Notes: generated from the sequence alone by a model not told the origin. A stretch of DNA of 64,000 nt from Bordetella genomosp. 9 (GCF_002119725.1 NZ_CP021109.1:2604001-2668000); one strand, 5' to 3'; shown: positions 53,239 through 62,220, counted from the stretch's first letter. Program-made: numbers and translations.

Positions 53239-54162
53239 TCACTTCTGGGACGATTTGACGATGGACATGGCCGAGGCGATCAGGCTGCCCACCTCGGCCA
53301 GATTGGCCGGCAGGATCAGCGTATTGCCCTGCTTGGCCACATTGCCGAAGGCGTCGACATAGCGTTCCGCCACCCGCAGATTCACCGCTTCCATGCCGCC
53401 GGGCTGGCGTATGGCTTCGGCGACCTGCGTGACGGCCCGCGCGGTGGCTTCGGCAATGGCGAGCACCGCGGCGGCCTCGCCCTGCGCCTGGTTGATCTGC
53501 GCCTGCTTCTCGCCTTCGGAACGGGCAATGGCCGCTTCCCGTTCGCCCGTGGCGATATTGATCTGTTCCTGGCGCCGGCCCTCGGACGCCGCGATGAGCG
53601 CGCGCTTTTCGCGTTCCGCCGTGATCTGGGCCTGCATGGCGCGCAGGATTTCATTGGGCGGCGTCAGGTCCTTGATCTCGTAACGCAGCACCTTCACGCC
53701 CCAGTTCAGCGCGGCCTCATCCAGCGACGCGACGATGGTGCTGTTGATGAACTCGCGTTCCTCGAAGGTGCGGTCGAGTTCCAGCTTGCCGATGACCGAG
53801 CGCAGCGTGGTCTGGGCCAGCTGGGTAATGGCGGAAATATAGTTCGACGACCCGTACGATGCCCGCATGGGGTCGGTGACCTGGAAGTACAGCACGCCGT
53901 CGACCTGCAGCTGGGTGTTGTCGCGGGTGATGCAGACCTGGCTGGGAACGTCCAGCGGAATTTCCTTGAGCGAATGCTTGTAGGCGACCCGTTCGATAAA
54001 GGGAATGACGAACCCCGCGCCGGGCGACAACACCCTATCGAATTTGCCGAGGCGCTCCACGACCCAGGCATGCTGCTGCGGCACGATCGCGATGGCCTTC
54101 ACGACAATCAGAATCGCCAGAAGGACCACGACGATCAGGACAACGGTGGATGGATCAAGCAT
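53239..54162 (-). CDS. SPFH/stomatin-like protein (QmcA type)
   Basis: A 307-residue membrane-anchored SPFH protein: one N-terminal hydrophobic segment (about 5-27), then VPQQHAWVVERLGKFDRVL and the band-7 core, followed by an Ala/Glu/Gln-rich coiled region (QEQINIATGEREAAIARSEG). Stomatin-like proteins form large rings that shape membrane domains and often associate with proteases. It lies 4 bp after the NfeD gene, a pairing found in most bacteria. Confidence 0.93.
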   Translation of the reverse strand: MLDPSTVVLIVVVLLAILIVVKAIAIVPQQHAWVVERLGKFDRVLSPGAGFVIPFIERVAYKHSLKEIPLDVPSQVCITRDNTQLQVDGVLYFQVTDPMRASYGSSNYISAITQLAQTTLRSVIGKLELDRTFEEREFINSTIVASLDEAALNWGVKVLRYEIKDLTPPNEILRAMQAQITAEREKRALIAASEGRRQEQINIATGEREAAIARSEGEKQAQINQAQGEAAAVLAIAEATARAVTQVAEAIRQPGGMEAVNLRVAERYVDAFGNVAKQGNTLILPANLAEVGSLIASAMSIVKSSQK

Positions 54163-54166
54163 GGGT

Positions 54167-54613
54167 TCAGCCCCGGATAGGATGAGTGGAAACGGATTCG
54201 CGGGGACGGACGACGAGCTGGCTGCCCCGTACTTCGGTGATGACCTGCTCCCCGGCCACGGGTTCGCAGTCGGACGCGAGCACGGCATCCCAGCTGGCGC
54301 CACGGTACCAGACCCGGGCGGAACGGCTCCCCTTCCAATCGGCCACCGTGACGGTCTGCCCGATGTCCAGATTGACGTCCGCATTACGGAAAGGGTTGAC
54401 TTCGCGCTTTTTCAAAATGCCCGTGGCCCGCAGAATCAACAGGCCGGCGACTACCACGACGCCGCACATGGCCAATTGCCCTTCAATGCCGACATCGATG
54501 GCGGCCGCCAGCCCGCCGGCCGCCAGCCCCGTTGCAACCAGGAGCAGATAGAACGTGCCCGTCGCGAGCTCGCCGATGAGCGCCAGCACCGCCAGCCCGA
54601 ACCATATCCACAT
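54167..54613 (-). CDS. NfeD-family protein
   Basis: A 148-residue NfeD protein without the ClpP-like protease part: three hydrophobic segments (about 3-62), then a C-terminal OB-fold (GQTVTVADWKGSRSARVWYRG, later VITEVRGSQLVV). It pairs with the stomatin-like protein that follows. Divergent from the amidotransferase gene across 192 bp, in which no gene is seen. Confidence 0.92.
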   Translation of the reverse strand: MWIWFGLAVLALIGELATGTFYLLLVATGLAAGGLAAAIDVGIEGQLAMCGVVVVAGLLILRATGILKKREVNPFRNADVNLDIGQTVTVADWKGSRSARVWYRGASWDAVLASDCEPVAGEQVITEVRGSQLVVRPRESVSTHPIRG

Positions 54614-54805
54614 TTCGCCCGCCTTTCATTGCAGTTGGCGACCGATTTTACGATTTTGGAGAACGGTCCGGCGCCCGGCGGCTTGCGGCAGCGAAATCGC
54701 GGCGCTGGCCGTCATTCGCAGCGCCAACGGCCTTTCAACGCGCTGCGGACGCCGCTGCTTTATCATCCGTGGACGTCGCCGTGCCTCTTGCGGCGCCACG
54801 CAGAC

Positions 54806-55519
54806 ATGACCGCAAACCGCCCTCCCGTCCTCATTCTTCATACCGGCAATCCTGAAGAAAGCCTCGTAGCGGCCTACGACGACTACGCCGGCTTCATCCG
54901 CCGGGCCGCTGGCCTGGCTGCCGAGGAAACCCGCGTCGTACCGGTTTTCCTTGGCGAAGCGCCGGCCGAGCCCGCGCACTATCGGGCGGCCCTGATCACG
55001 GGTTCCCCGGCCATGGTGACCGACCGCGAACCCTGGAGCGAGCAGACCGCGAAATGGGTGCGCGAGGCCGCGGCCCAGGGGCTGCCTATGTTTGGCGTGT
55101 GCTACGGCCACCAGCTGATCGCCGACGCGCTGGGCGGCCGGGTTGGGAACAATCCCGCGGGCCGCGAGATAGGCACGCATATCGTGGAACATCTCGCGGA
55201 CGATCCCATGCTCGCCGGCCTGCCGCGTGCCTTCCCGGCCCAGATGATGCACCTGCAGTCGGTCATCGAGCCGCCACCGGGCGCCGTGGTCCTGGCGCGT
55301 TCGAACATGGACGCCCACCAGATGCTGCGGGTCGGCGCCAAAATAGTGACGACGCAATTTCATCCGGAGCTGCCGCCGGCCTTCGTCACGGCGACGCTCG
55401 AGCGCCATGCGGCCGCCTACGCGCGCGAAGGGCTGGACGTGGAAGCGCTGAAGCGCGGCGTCGGGCCCTCGCCCGAGGCCGCGAGCCTGCTGCGGCGCTT
55501 CCTGGCGCTATACGGGTAG
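54806..55519 (+). CDS. Class I glutamine amidotransferase (GMP synthase-like)
   Basis: A 237-residue stand-alone GATase1 domain. The nucleophilic Cys lies in FGVCYGHQLIADALGG, with the His in TQFHPELP. It resembles YfeJ-type proteins, which act on gamma-glutamyl or glutamine amide bonds; no synthase partner is fused or adjacent. ATG 54806 was chosen; in-frame upstream sequence belongs to the opposite-strand genes. Confidence 0.9.
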   Translation: MTANRPPVLILHTGNPEESLVAAYDDYAGFIRRAAGLAAEETRVVPVFLGEAPAEPAHYRAALITGSPAMVTDREPWSEQTAKWVREAAAQGLPMFGVCYGHQLIADALGGRVGNNPAGREIGTHIVEHLADDPMLAGLPRAFPAQMMHLQSVIEPPPGAVVLARSNMDAHQMLRVGAKIVTTQFHPELPPAFVTATLERHAAAYAREGLDVEALKRGVGPSPEAASLLRRFLALYG

Positions 55520-55626
55520 AGACAGGCGCCCCGCCGGGGAGCAAAAACCGGAGTGCCTTCTACTGCCGCTTTTGCCATTCTGGAGCCATGCGAGCGGCAG
55601 CGAAATGGACAACGATGGAGGCGGCC

Positions 55627-56544
55627 ATGCAAGGTACGATGACGGCGGTTCCCGTGAAGGCGCGAATCATGAACTCCCCCGCCCGCCACACTCATCCGCA
55701 TGCGGCCCTGGTCGAACAGGCGTGCCGCGCGCTGGAATCCGACCAGACCATGGATCTGTCCACGCTGGCCGAACGCGCGGGCATGAGCCGATTCCACTTT
55801 CACCGCGTTTTCAAGGCGGTCACCGGCATCACGCCCAAGGCCTATGCCCAGGCGGTGCGAGCGTCCCGCGCCCGGCATGAACTCGACCGGGGGCGCAAGG
55901 TCACGGACGCGCTTTACGAAGCGGGCTTCAATTCGAGCGGACGCTTTTATGAGAATGCGCCGGGCATGCTCGGTATGACGCCGACGGAATTCCGCCAACG
56001 CGGCGCCGGCGTGCGCATCCGATTTGCCGTGGCCCAATGCGCCTTGGGCGCGCTGCTGGTCGCCGCCACTGACAAAGGGATTTGCGAGATTGCCCTTGGC
56101 GAGGATCCGCAAACCTTGCTGCAAGGCCTGCAGGACCGCTTCGCGCGCGCAAGCCTGGTGGGCGGCGACGCCGAGTTCGAGCGGTGGGTGGCCGCCGTGG
56201 TGGGTTTCGTGGAAAACCCTGCCCTTGGCCTTTCGCTGCCGCTGGACGTGCGCGGCACGGCATTCCAGCAGCGTGTCTGGCAGGCGCTCCAGGCCATCCC
56301 TATCGGCACGACCGTGTCCTATGCGGACATCGCGCGCCGCATCGGTGCGCCTACCGCCGTCCGCGCGGTGGCCAGGGCCTGCGCGGCGAACGCCATTGCG
56401 CTCGCCATCCCGTGCCACCGGGTGGTGCGCACCGACGGACTCCCTGGAGGATACCGCTGGGGCATCGCGCGCAAGCTCGAACTGCTCGAACGCGAGGGCC
56501 GGGCCGCCCAGACGCACGGCCAGAAGAAAAAAGCCGCGCACTAG
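55627..56544 (+). CDS. Ada-like protein: AraC domain plus O6-methylguanine methyltransferase
   Basis: About 305 residues. Residues 25-125 form an AraC-type helix-turn-helix (DLSTLAERAGMSRFHFHRVF, TPKAYAQAVRASRARHEL); residues 130-292 form a methylguanine-DNA methyltransferase with acceptor Cys263 (IPCHRVVRTDG). The N-terminal Ada zinc domain with its phosphotriester-accepting Cys is absent. ATG 55627 has GGAGG five bases upstream; ATG 55588 is an alternative. The last codons form part of a terminator shared with ppsA. Confidence 0.9.
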   Translation: MQGTMTAVPVKARIMNSPARHTHPHAALVEQACRALESDQTMDLSTLAERAGMSRFHFHRVFKAVTGITPKAYAQAVRASRARHELDRGRKVTDALYEAGFNSSGRFYENAPGMLGMTPTEFRQRGAGVRIRFAVAQCALGALLVAATDKGICEIALGEDPQTLLQGLQDRFARASLVGGDAEFERWVAAVVGFVENPALGLSLPLDVRGTAFQQRVWQALQAIPIGTTVSYADIARRIGAPTAVRAVARACAANAIALAIPCHRVVRTDGLPGGYRWGIARKLELLEREGRAAQTHGQKKKAAH

Positions 56545-56551
56545 GCGCGGC
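56533..56551 (-). terminator. Terminator of ppsA embedded in the end of the Ada-like gene
   Basis: GCCGCGC (56533-56539) / GCGCGGC (56545-56551), loop of five, followed on the minus strand by six T (A run 56527-56532 on plus). The hairpin contains the TAG of the Ada-like gene (56542-56544). On the plus strand a short CTTTCC tract follows, so it may work both ways. Confidence 0.75.
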
Positions 56552-56576
56552 CTTTCCTTGCATCGCTGGACGGCGC

Positions 56577-58940
56577 TCAGCCGGCCAGGCGCTGCCAGGT
56601 GTCGACGACGGTGTCCGGGTTCAGGGACATCGACAGAATGCCTTCGTCCTTGAGCCACTGCGCGAAGTCGGGATGATCGCTGGGGCCCTGGCCGCAGATA
56701 CCCACGTACTTGCCCTTGGACAGGCAGGCCTGGATCGCCCGGCGCAGCATGAACTTCACCGCTTCGTCACGCTCATCGAAGTCCGCGGCCAGCAGCTCCA
56801 TGCCCGAATCGCGGTCCAGTCCCAGCGTGAGCTGCGTCATATCGTTGGAGCCGATCGAGAAACCATCGAAGTACTCCAGGAATTGCTCGGCCAGGATGGC
56901 GTTGGACGGCACCTCGCACATCATGATCAGCTTCAGCCCGTTTTCGCCGCGGACCAGGCCGTTGCGGCCCAGCAGATCGACGACGCGCTCGGCCTGGCTC
57001 AGCGTACGCACGAAGGGCACCATGATTTCGACATTCGTCAGCCCCATATCGCCGCGCACGCGCCTGAGCGCCTCGCATTCCATACGGAAGCACTCGGCGA
57101 ACTCCTCGGCGATATAGCGCGACGCGCCACGGAAGCCGAGCATGGGGTTCTCTTCCTCGGGCTCATAGCGCGAACCGCCCACCAGCTTGCGGTATTCGTT
57201 GGACTTGAAGTCCGACAGGCGCACGATGACCGGCTTCGGCCAGAAGGCCGCCGCGATCGTGCCGATGCCTTCGGCCAGCTTTTCCACGAAGAAGGCCCGG
57301 GGGCTGGCGTAGCCGCGCGCCGCGGATTCCACGGCCTTTTTCAGCTCGGGATCCACATTGGGATAGTCGAGCACGGCCTTCGGATGGATGCCGATGTTGT
57401 TGTTGATGATGAACTCGAGCCGCGCCAGGCCCACGCCTTCGTTCGGGATCTGCGCGAAGTCGAAGGCCAGCTGCGGATTGCCGACGTTCATCATGATCTT
57501 CACGTCGATGGGCGGCATCTCGCCACGGCGCACTTCCTCGACCTCGGTTTCGATCAGGCCGTCGTAAATGCGGCCCTCGTCGCCCTCGGCGCACGACACC
57601 GTCACCTTCTGGCCTTCCTTCAGGTCGTCCGTGGCGGTGGCGCAACCCACGACCGCGGGAATGCCCAGCTCGCGCGCGATGATGGCCGCGTGGCAGGTAC
57701 GTCCGCCGCGGTTGGTCACGATGGCCGAAGCGCGCTTCATCACCGGCTCCCAATTGGGATCCGTCATGTCCGTCACGAGCACGTCGCCCGGCTGCACCTT
57801 GTCCATCTCGGACACGTCGGCCACGATGCGCACGGGGCCGGAACCAATCTTCTGACCGATGGCGCGGCCCGTCACCAGCACCTTGCCGGTGGCTTTCAGG
57901 CGATAGCGCTGCTGCACGTCGTTGGCGCTTTGCTGCGACTTCACGGTCTCGGGGCGCGCCTGCAGAATGTAAAGCTTGCCGTCCACGCCGTCGCGGCCCC
58001 ACTCGATATCCATGGGGCGGCCATAGTGCTTCTCGATGATGACCGCATAGCGCGCCAGTTCGGTCACTTCGTCATCGGTCAGCGAATAGCGATTGCGCTC
58101 GGAAACCGGCACGTCGACGGTGCGCACGGCGCGGCCCTGCGGACGCTCGGGGTCGAACTCCATCTTGATCAGCTTGGAGCCGATGCGGCGGCCGACGATG
58201 GGATACAGGCCCTTCTCCAGCGTGGGCTTGAAGACATAGAACTCGTCCGGGTTGACGGCGCCCTGGACGACGGTCTCGCCCAGGCCGTACGAGGACGTAA
58301 TGAACACCACGTCCTTGAAGCCGGATTCGGTGTCGATGGTGAACATCACGCCCGCGCTGCCTTTGTCCGAGCGCACCATGCGCTGCACGCCCGCGGACAG
58401 CGCCACGTCCGCGTGGGCGTAGCCCTTGTGCACGCGGTAGGAAATGGCGCGGTCGTTGTACAGCGAGGCGAAAACGTGACGGATCTTGTCGAGCACGTCG
58501 TCGATGCCGACGACGTTCAGAAAGGTTTCCTGCTGACCCGCGAAGGATGCATCCGGCAGATCTTCAGCGGTCGCGGAAGAACGCACGGCGAACGAGCCCT
58601 TTCCGTCCGCGTCCAGCGCGGCGAAGGCGGTACGGATCTCCTTTTCGAATTCGGGCGAGAAAGGCGCGTCGATGATCCACTGGCGGATTTCCGCGCCGGC
58701 GGTCGCCAGTTCACGCACATCTTCGGGATTGAGGGAGGCGAGACGATCGGCAATGCGCTTGTCCAGCCCGGACGATCTGAGAAAATCGCGGAATGCCTGG
58801 GCCGTGGTCGCGAAACCGCCGGGCACGCGCACACCGGCGCCCGACAGCTGGCTGATCATTTCACCTAACGATGCGTTCTTGCCTCCTACCGAGTCCACAT
58901 CCGCCATGCGGAGCTGCTCGAACGAAACGACGTACGACAT
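56577..58940 (-). CDS. ppsA: Phosphoenolpyruvate synthase
   Basis: A 787-residue PEP synthase converting pyruvate and ATP to PEP, AMP and phosphate in gluconeogenesis. Domains in order: ATP-grasp ([40 protein letters not shown]), the phosphohistidine domain with catalytic His in [20 protein letters not shown], and the PEP/pyruvate TIM barrel ([14 protein letters not shown], with the [11 protein letters not shown] end). ATG 58940 has AAGGTG upstream. Divergent from its regulator ppsR, with a long hairpin between. Confidence 0.96.
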   Translation of the reverse strand: MSYVVSFEQLRMADVDSVGGKNASLGEMISQLSGAGVRVPGGFATTAQAFRDFLRSSGLDKRIADRLASLNPEDVRELATAGAEIRQWIIDAPFSPEFEKEIRTAFAALDADGKGSFAVRSSATAEDLPDASFAGQQETFLNVVGIDDVLDKIRHVFASLYNDRAISYRVHKGYAHADVALSAGVQRMVRSDKGSAGVMFTIDTESGFKDVVFITSSYGLGETVVQGAVNPDEFYVFKPTLEKGLYPIVGRRIGSKLIKMEFDPERPQGRAVRTVDVPVSERNRYSLTDDEVTELARYAVIIEKHYGRPMDIEWGRDGVDGKLYILQARPETVKSQQSANDVQQRYRLKATGKVLVTGRAIGQKIGSGPVRIVADVSEMDKVQPGDVLVTDMTDPNWEPVMKRASAIVTNRGGRTCHAAIIARELGIPAVVGCATATDDLKEGQKVTVSCAEGDEGRIYDGLIETEVEEVRRGEMPPIDVKIMMNVGNPQLAFDFAQIPNEGVGLARLEFIINNNIGIHPKAVLDYPNVDPELKKAVESAARGYASPRAFFVEKLAEGIGTIAAAFWPKPVIVRLSDFKSNEYRKLVGGSRYEPEEENPMLGFRGASRYIAEEFAECFRMECEALRRVRGDMGLTNVEIMVPFVRTLSQAERVVDLLGRNGLVRGENGLKLIMMCEVPSNAILAEQFLEYFDGFSIGSNDMTQLTLGLDRDSGMELLAADFDERDEAVKFMLRRAIQACLSKGKYVGICGQGPSDHPDFAQWLKDEGILSMSLNPDTVVDTWQRLAG

Positions 58941-58972
58941 TGAAGTCACCTTTTACAATGGAATGAAAGCGA

Positions 58973-59006
58973 GTTTGGTCAAGGCGCGAAAGCGCGCTGG
59001 CCAAAC
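58973..59006. promoter_or_regulatory. Long GAAA-loop hairpin between ppsA and ppsR
   Basis: A 15-base arm (58973-58987) pairs with 58992-59006 around the loop GAAA (58988-58991); 13 of 15 positions pair, one as G-T. It lies 33-66 bases before the ppsA start and 93-126 before the ppsR start, so it is probably in the ppsA leader RNA. No T run makes it an obvious terminator. Confidence 0.7.
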
Positions 59007-59098
59007 TGGCCTTGGGACCGCATTGGGGTGACTTATCGGGGGCTGATTGTACCCGGTCGGGTCCGCCTTCCCTCCTGCCTCGTTGGAATTTTTTACAT

Positions 59099-59932
59099 AT
59101 GACCACCCCCCCTATCGAACGCACCGTCTATATCGTGTCGGACAGCACCGGCATCACGGCCGAGACGTTCAGCCACTCGGTATTGGCGCAGTTCGAGAAC
59201 GTCAATTTCCGCCAGATCCGCCTGCCTTTTGTCGACACTTTGCAAAAGGCCGAGGAAGCCGCCCTGCGCATCGACCGCAACGCGGCCGAGACCGGCATGC
59301 AACCCATCGTCTTCAGTACCTTGGTGCATCCGGAAATCATGGCGCGTGTCCGACAGGCAAATGGTATCTTCCTGGATCTATTTGGAACCTTTGTCAGCCA
59401 TATCGAGCAGGAACTCGGGCTGAAGTCCAGCCATTCGATCGGCCGCTCTCATATGGCGGCCAACAGCGAGAAATACCGCAACCGCATCGACGCCATCAAT
59501 TTCAGTCTGTCGCACGACGACGGACAGTTCGTTACAAACCTCGGACAGGCGGATGTGATCCTGGTCGGGGTATCGCGATGCGGCAAAACCCCCACCAGCC
59601 TCTACCTGGCCATGCAATATGCGGTGAAAGCCGCGAACTTCCCCCTGGTGCCGGACGATTTCGAACGGGGCGCCCTTCCCTCCACCCTGGTGCCTTACCG
59701 CGACAAGCTGTTCGGCCTTTCGATCCAGCCCGAGCGCCTGGCCGAGGTCCGCAACGAACGCCGCCCGAACAGCAAGTATGCGTCGCTGGAACAGTGCCGC
59801 TACGAGGTCGCCGAAGCCGAGCGGCTGATGCGGCGCGAAGGCATCGAGTGGCTGTCCACCACCACCAAATCCATCGAGGAAATCTCCACGACCGTGCTTC
59901 AGGAAGTGGGTCTGGATCGCGGGACCTATTGA
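59099..59932 (+). CDS. ppsR: PEP synthase regulatory protein (kinase/pyrophosphorylase)
   Basis: A 277-residue DUF299 protein that inactivates PEP synthase by ADP-dependent threonine phosphorylation and reactivates it by phosphorolysis. The P-loop is at residues 157-165 (GVSRCGKTP); other blocks are YIVSDSTGITAETFSHSVLA and GRSHMAANSEKYRNRI. ATG 59099 gives the family length; the in-frame start at 59012 adds no conserved sequence. Divergent from ppsA, its target. Confidence 0.95.
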   Translation: MTTPPIERTVYIVSDSTGITAETFSHSVLAQFENVNFRQIRLPFVDTLQKAEEAALRIDRNAAETGMQPIVFSTLVHPEIMARVRQANGIFLDLFGTFVSHIEQELGLKSSHSIGRSHMAANSEKYRNRIDAINFSLSHDDGQFVTNLGQADVILVGVSRCGKTPTSLYLAMQYAVKAANFPLVPDDFERGALPSTLVPYRDKLFGLSIQPERLAEVRNERRPNSKYASLEQCRYEVAEAERLMRREGIEWLSTTTKSIEEISTTVLQEVGLDRGTY

Positions 59933-59973
59933 GGCCACAGCTTGCCCGCCTTCCGAAGGCGCGCAGCGAGGTG

Positions 59974-60363
59974 CTACCGCTGATTCTTGCCAGGCGGCGG
60001 TTGCCAGTTGGCCACCAGTGCGAGCAGTCCGGGAAAGCGCGCTTCGAGGTCTTCGCTGCGCAGCCGGCTGCGCCGCTCCAGCCCATATTGCCGCTGGCGA
60101 ATGACCCCCGCCTCGCGCAGCGCCTTGAAGTGGTGAGTCAGCGACGACTTGGGTCGGTCGAATCCGAACCAGCCGCATGGATGGTCGTACGCTTGCGCCT
60201 CCAGCATCAGCTTGCGCACGATGGTCAGGCGCAGGGGATCGGCCAGCGCCCCGAGGATGGTCTCGAGCCGCAGGTCCGCGATAGCGGGTTCCGGCAGCGG
60301 ATCGGGCAAGTCGGCGGGTTCGCCACCTGCTTCGACCGATTCGATTTTTCTGGGAGTGCGCAT
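59974..60363 (-). CDS. ArsR-type winged-helix regulator
   Basis: A 129-residue regulator with a winged helix-turn-helix in the middle (LADPLRLTIVRKLMLEA, then SSLTHHFKALREAGVIRQRQ). No metal-binding ELCVC-type site is present. It is divergent from the truncated quinone reductase/MFS pair, and the 144-bp gap carries three similar palindromes, so it probably represses both directions. Convergent with ppsR, 41 bp apart. Confidence 0.87.
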   Translation of the reverse strand: MRTPRKIESVEAGGEPADLPDPLPEPAIADLRLETILGALADPLRLTIVRKLMLEAQAYDHPCGWFGFDRPKSSLTHHFKALREAGVIRQRQYGLERRSRLRSEDLEARFPGLLALVANWQPPPGKNQR

Positions 60364-60382
60364 GGACCGATTGTAGCAACTG

Positions 60383-60398
60383 TACGAGATTTATCGAA
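60383..60398. promoter_or_regulatory. Operator-like palindrome, copy 1
   Basis: TACGAGATTTATCGAA, 20 bp before the arsR-type start. It fits the pattern TACGA-N6-TCG(T/A)A shared with 60453-60468 and 60480-60495; it is 70 bp from copy 2, and the flanks CTG and C also match. Confidence 0.6.
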
Positions 60399-60452
60399 CA
60401 GGTTTGTTCCGCAGCCGGTCAGTGAACCCGTGTGCGCGCAAGCCTTGTCCTG

Positions 60453-60468
60453 TACGAGTTTTATCGAA
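60453..60468. promoter_or_regulatory. Operator-like palindrome, copy 2
   Basis: TACGAGTTTTATCGAA, one base different from copy 1. It precedes the GTG start of the quinone reductase by 39 bp, where a repressor could block transcription. Confidence 0.6.
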
Positions 60469-60479
60469 CTGCGCTATAG

Positions 60480-60495
60480 TACGAAAAAACTCGTA
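60480..60495. promoter_or_regulatory. Operator-like palindrome, copy 3
   Basis: TACGAAAAAACTCGTA, with five-base perfect arms, directly upstream of the AGGAG ribosome site of the quinone reductase gene and overlapping the candidate -10 TATAGT (60475-60480). Confidence 0.6.
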
Positions 60496-60507
60496 TAGGA
60501 GCCTGTC

Positions 60508-60912
60508 GTGTCCGACCCGTTGGTCATCGTTGCCCACCCAGACCTATCCCAGTCGCGCATCAATACTGCGTGGATTGCCGCCTTGCAGCAGGCGCCGGCC
60601 ATCGCCGTGCATGATCTGTACGGTCGCTACCGGGACGAGGCGATTGACGTGCAGGCCGAACAGCAACTGCTGCTGGCCCATGACCGTATCGTTCTGCAAT
60701 TCCCCTTCCATTGGTACAACTGCCCGCCGCTGTTGAAGAAATGGCTGGATGTCGTCCTTGAACATGGCTGGGCCTGTGGCCCCGGCGCGGATGCGCTCAA
60801 AGGCAGGCAACTGGGTATCGCCGTGTCCACCTGGTCGAAGCCGGAGGACTACCGAAAGCACGGGCGCTACGGGCGTACCCATGTGCAGCACGGTGGGAGG
60901 GCTTTCCGATGA
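60508..60912 (+). CDS. KefF-like NAD(P)H oxidoreductase, C-terminally truncated
   Basis: A 134-residue Flavodoxin_2-type reductase: LVIVAHPDLSQSRINTAWI, then VLQFPFHWYNCPPLLKKWLD and the GHG-like WACGPGADALKG. Relatives such as KefF have about 175-200 residues. Here family sequence stops near residue 112 (AVSTWSKPED) and ends with a short unrelated Arg/His-rich tail, so the last ~50-60 residues are lost. The GTG start 60508 has AGGAG. The stop overlaps the MFS start in ATGA. It may be inactive. Confidence 0.75.
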   Translation: MSDPLVIVAHPDLSQSRINTAWIAALQQAPAIAVHDLYGRYRDEAIDVQAEQQLLLAHDRIVLQFPFHWYNCPPLLKKWLDVVLEHGWACGPGADALKGRQLGIAVSTWSKPEDYRKHGRYGRTHVQHGGRAFR

Positions 60913-62081
60913 AAGCCGCGCCAGCCGCAACTTCGCTGTGGAGCGCAGCCTGGGTCGTGACGGCCGTCTTCATGCTGTCCAACTCGCCCACGCCGCTGTA
61001 TGTGCACTGGCAACAGCAGCTCGGTTTCTCGTCGGGCACACTCACCGTCATCTTCGCGCTCTATATCGCGGGCCTGCTCGGGACGCTGCTGATCGCCGGT
61101 CAGCTTTCCGACCGTCATGGACGCAAGCTGGTCCTCATTCCGGGACTGCTGGCGGCCTTGGCGGCCTGCCTGCTGTTCGCAGGCGCGGCCTCAGTCATGA
61201 TGCTGACCGTCGGCAGGCTGTTGGCCGGTATCGCGGTCGGCGTGATCGTCTCGGCGGGCATGGCCGCAGTGGTCGATGTCGGCGGCGTTGACCACAAGCG
61301 GCAGGCGGCCCTGTTGGCATCGGTGGCGATGGTCCTTGGAGCGGGACTTGGGCCGCTGCTGGCCGGCGGGCTGGCGCAGGCACTGGCGCAGCCGGTGATC
61401 CCGATCTTTGGCATCGAGGCGCTGGTGTTGCTCAGCGCGCTGGCCATCGTCTGGCGGCTGCCGTTGCAGCGCCCAATCGCGTCCGAGCCCAAGCGGCTGC
61501 GCCTGCCTACGGTGCCACAGGCCAATCGGCGCCAGGTCGCGTGCGGCATCGCCACCTTCGGTCCTGGCATCACCGCCACGTCTTTCGTATTGGCGTTGGG
61601 GCCTTCGCTGTTGTCGAACCTGCTCGACGTGCGCAGTCCGCTGCTGGCCGGCGGCATGGCGTGCATCATGTTCCTGACAGCCACCAGCGTGCAGTTCGCG
61701 GTGCGGCGTTGGCCGATACGCCGCATCTTCGCCGCCAGCGCGGCGGCCACGGTTCTGTCGATGGCGGGATTGGCACTGGCAATCCACGCTTCCCTTGTGC
61801 TCGCGTTGATCGTGTCCGCGCTGCTTGCCGGTGCGGGCCAGGGGTTGGGCCAACTGGGGGGATTGACCCTCATCGGCCTGCACGTCCCGGACAGTCATCG
61901 CGCCCAGGCCAATGCGGTGCTCAACATCGGCGGCTACATTCCGGCGGGCATTCTGCCGGTGGCAACTGGATATCTGGTGGATGCCGTGGGCTTGGCGGCC
62001 GGCGCGACATCGTTTGCGGTGGTGCTGACTCTCGCTGCGCTGGCCGGGGGTATTTGGGCTGCGCGACAGGCAAACGGCTGA
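60909..62081 (+). CDS. MFS transporter
   Basis: A 390-residue twelve-segment major facilitator protein, starting MKAAPAATSLWSAAWVVTAV, with motif GQLSDRHGRKLVLIPGLLAA between segments 2 and 3 and RLLAGIAVGVIVSAGMAAVV in segment 4. Drug or metabolite export is likely for the type. Its start overlaps the truncated reductase stop, so both depend on the same promoter and probably on the ArsR-type regulator. Confidence 0.88.
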   Translation: MKAAPAATSLWSAAWVVTAVFMLSNSPTPLYVHWQQQLGFSSGTLTVIFALYIAGLLGTLLIAGQLSDRHGRKLVLIPGLLAALAACLLFAGAASVMMLTVGRLLAGIAVGVIVSAGMAAVVDVGGVDHKRQAALLASVAMVLGAGLGPLLAGGLAQALAQPVIPIFGIEALVLLSALAIVWRLPLQRPIASEPKRLRLPTVPQANRRQVACGIATFGPGITATSFVLALGPSLLSNLLDVRSPLLAGGMACIMFLTATSVQFAVRRWPIRRIFAASAAATVLSMAGLALAIHASLVLALIVSALLAGAGQGLGQLGGLTLIGLHVPDSHRAQANAVLNIGGYIPAGILPVATGYLVDAVGLAAGATSFAVVLTLAALAGGIWAARQANG

Positions 62082-62102
62082 ACCATCGCGAAGGGCAGGC
62101 GC

Positions 62103-62220
62103 ATGGAGCTTGCCATCTTCGTCGCTGCTTTCTGGCCGTCTCTGAGGAACTGCATTTCGCTCGCGTGGCGGAGAAACTGCATATCGAACAGCCGCCATTG
62201 GCACGCGCCACCAAGGAGCC
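62103..62220 (+). pseudogene. Remnant of a LysR regulator gene
   Basis: ATG GAG CTT is followed, after a one-base frame change, by a classic LysR N-terminus: HLRRCFLAVSEELHFARVAE then KLHIEQPPLARATKE. Only about 38 codons remain before similarity ends near 62220 and the methyltransferase gene (stop 62245) begins. The conserved order suggests a single missing base after codon 3 and a large 3' deletion. Confidence 0.75.

Noticed and set aside
52213..54180. A 655-residue plus-strand open frame over the GGDEF and stomatin genes
   Set aside because: Shadow of two genes with recognisable catalytic or structural motifs on the other strand.
56082..58868. A 928-residue plus-strand open frame opposite ppsA
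   Set aside because: It is antisense to a clearly conserved enzyme, is His/Arg-rich without any domain, and arises from GC-rich codon bias.
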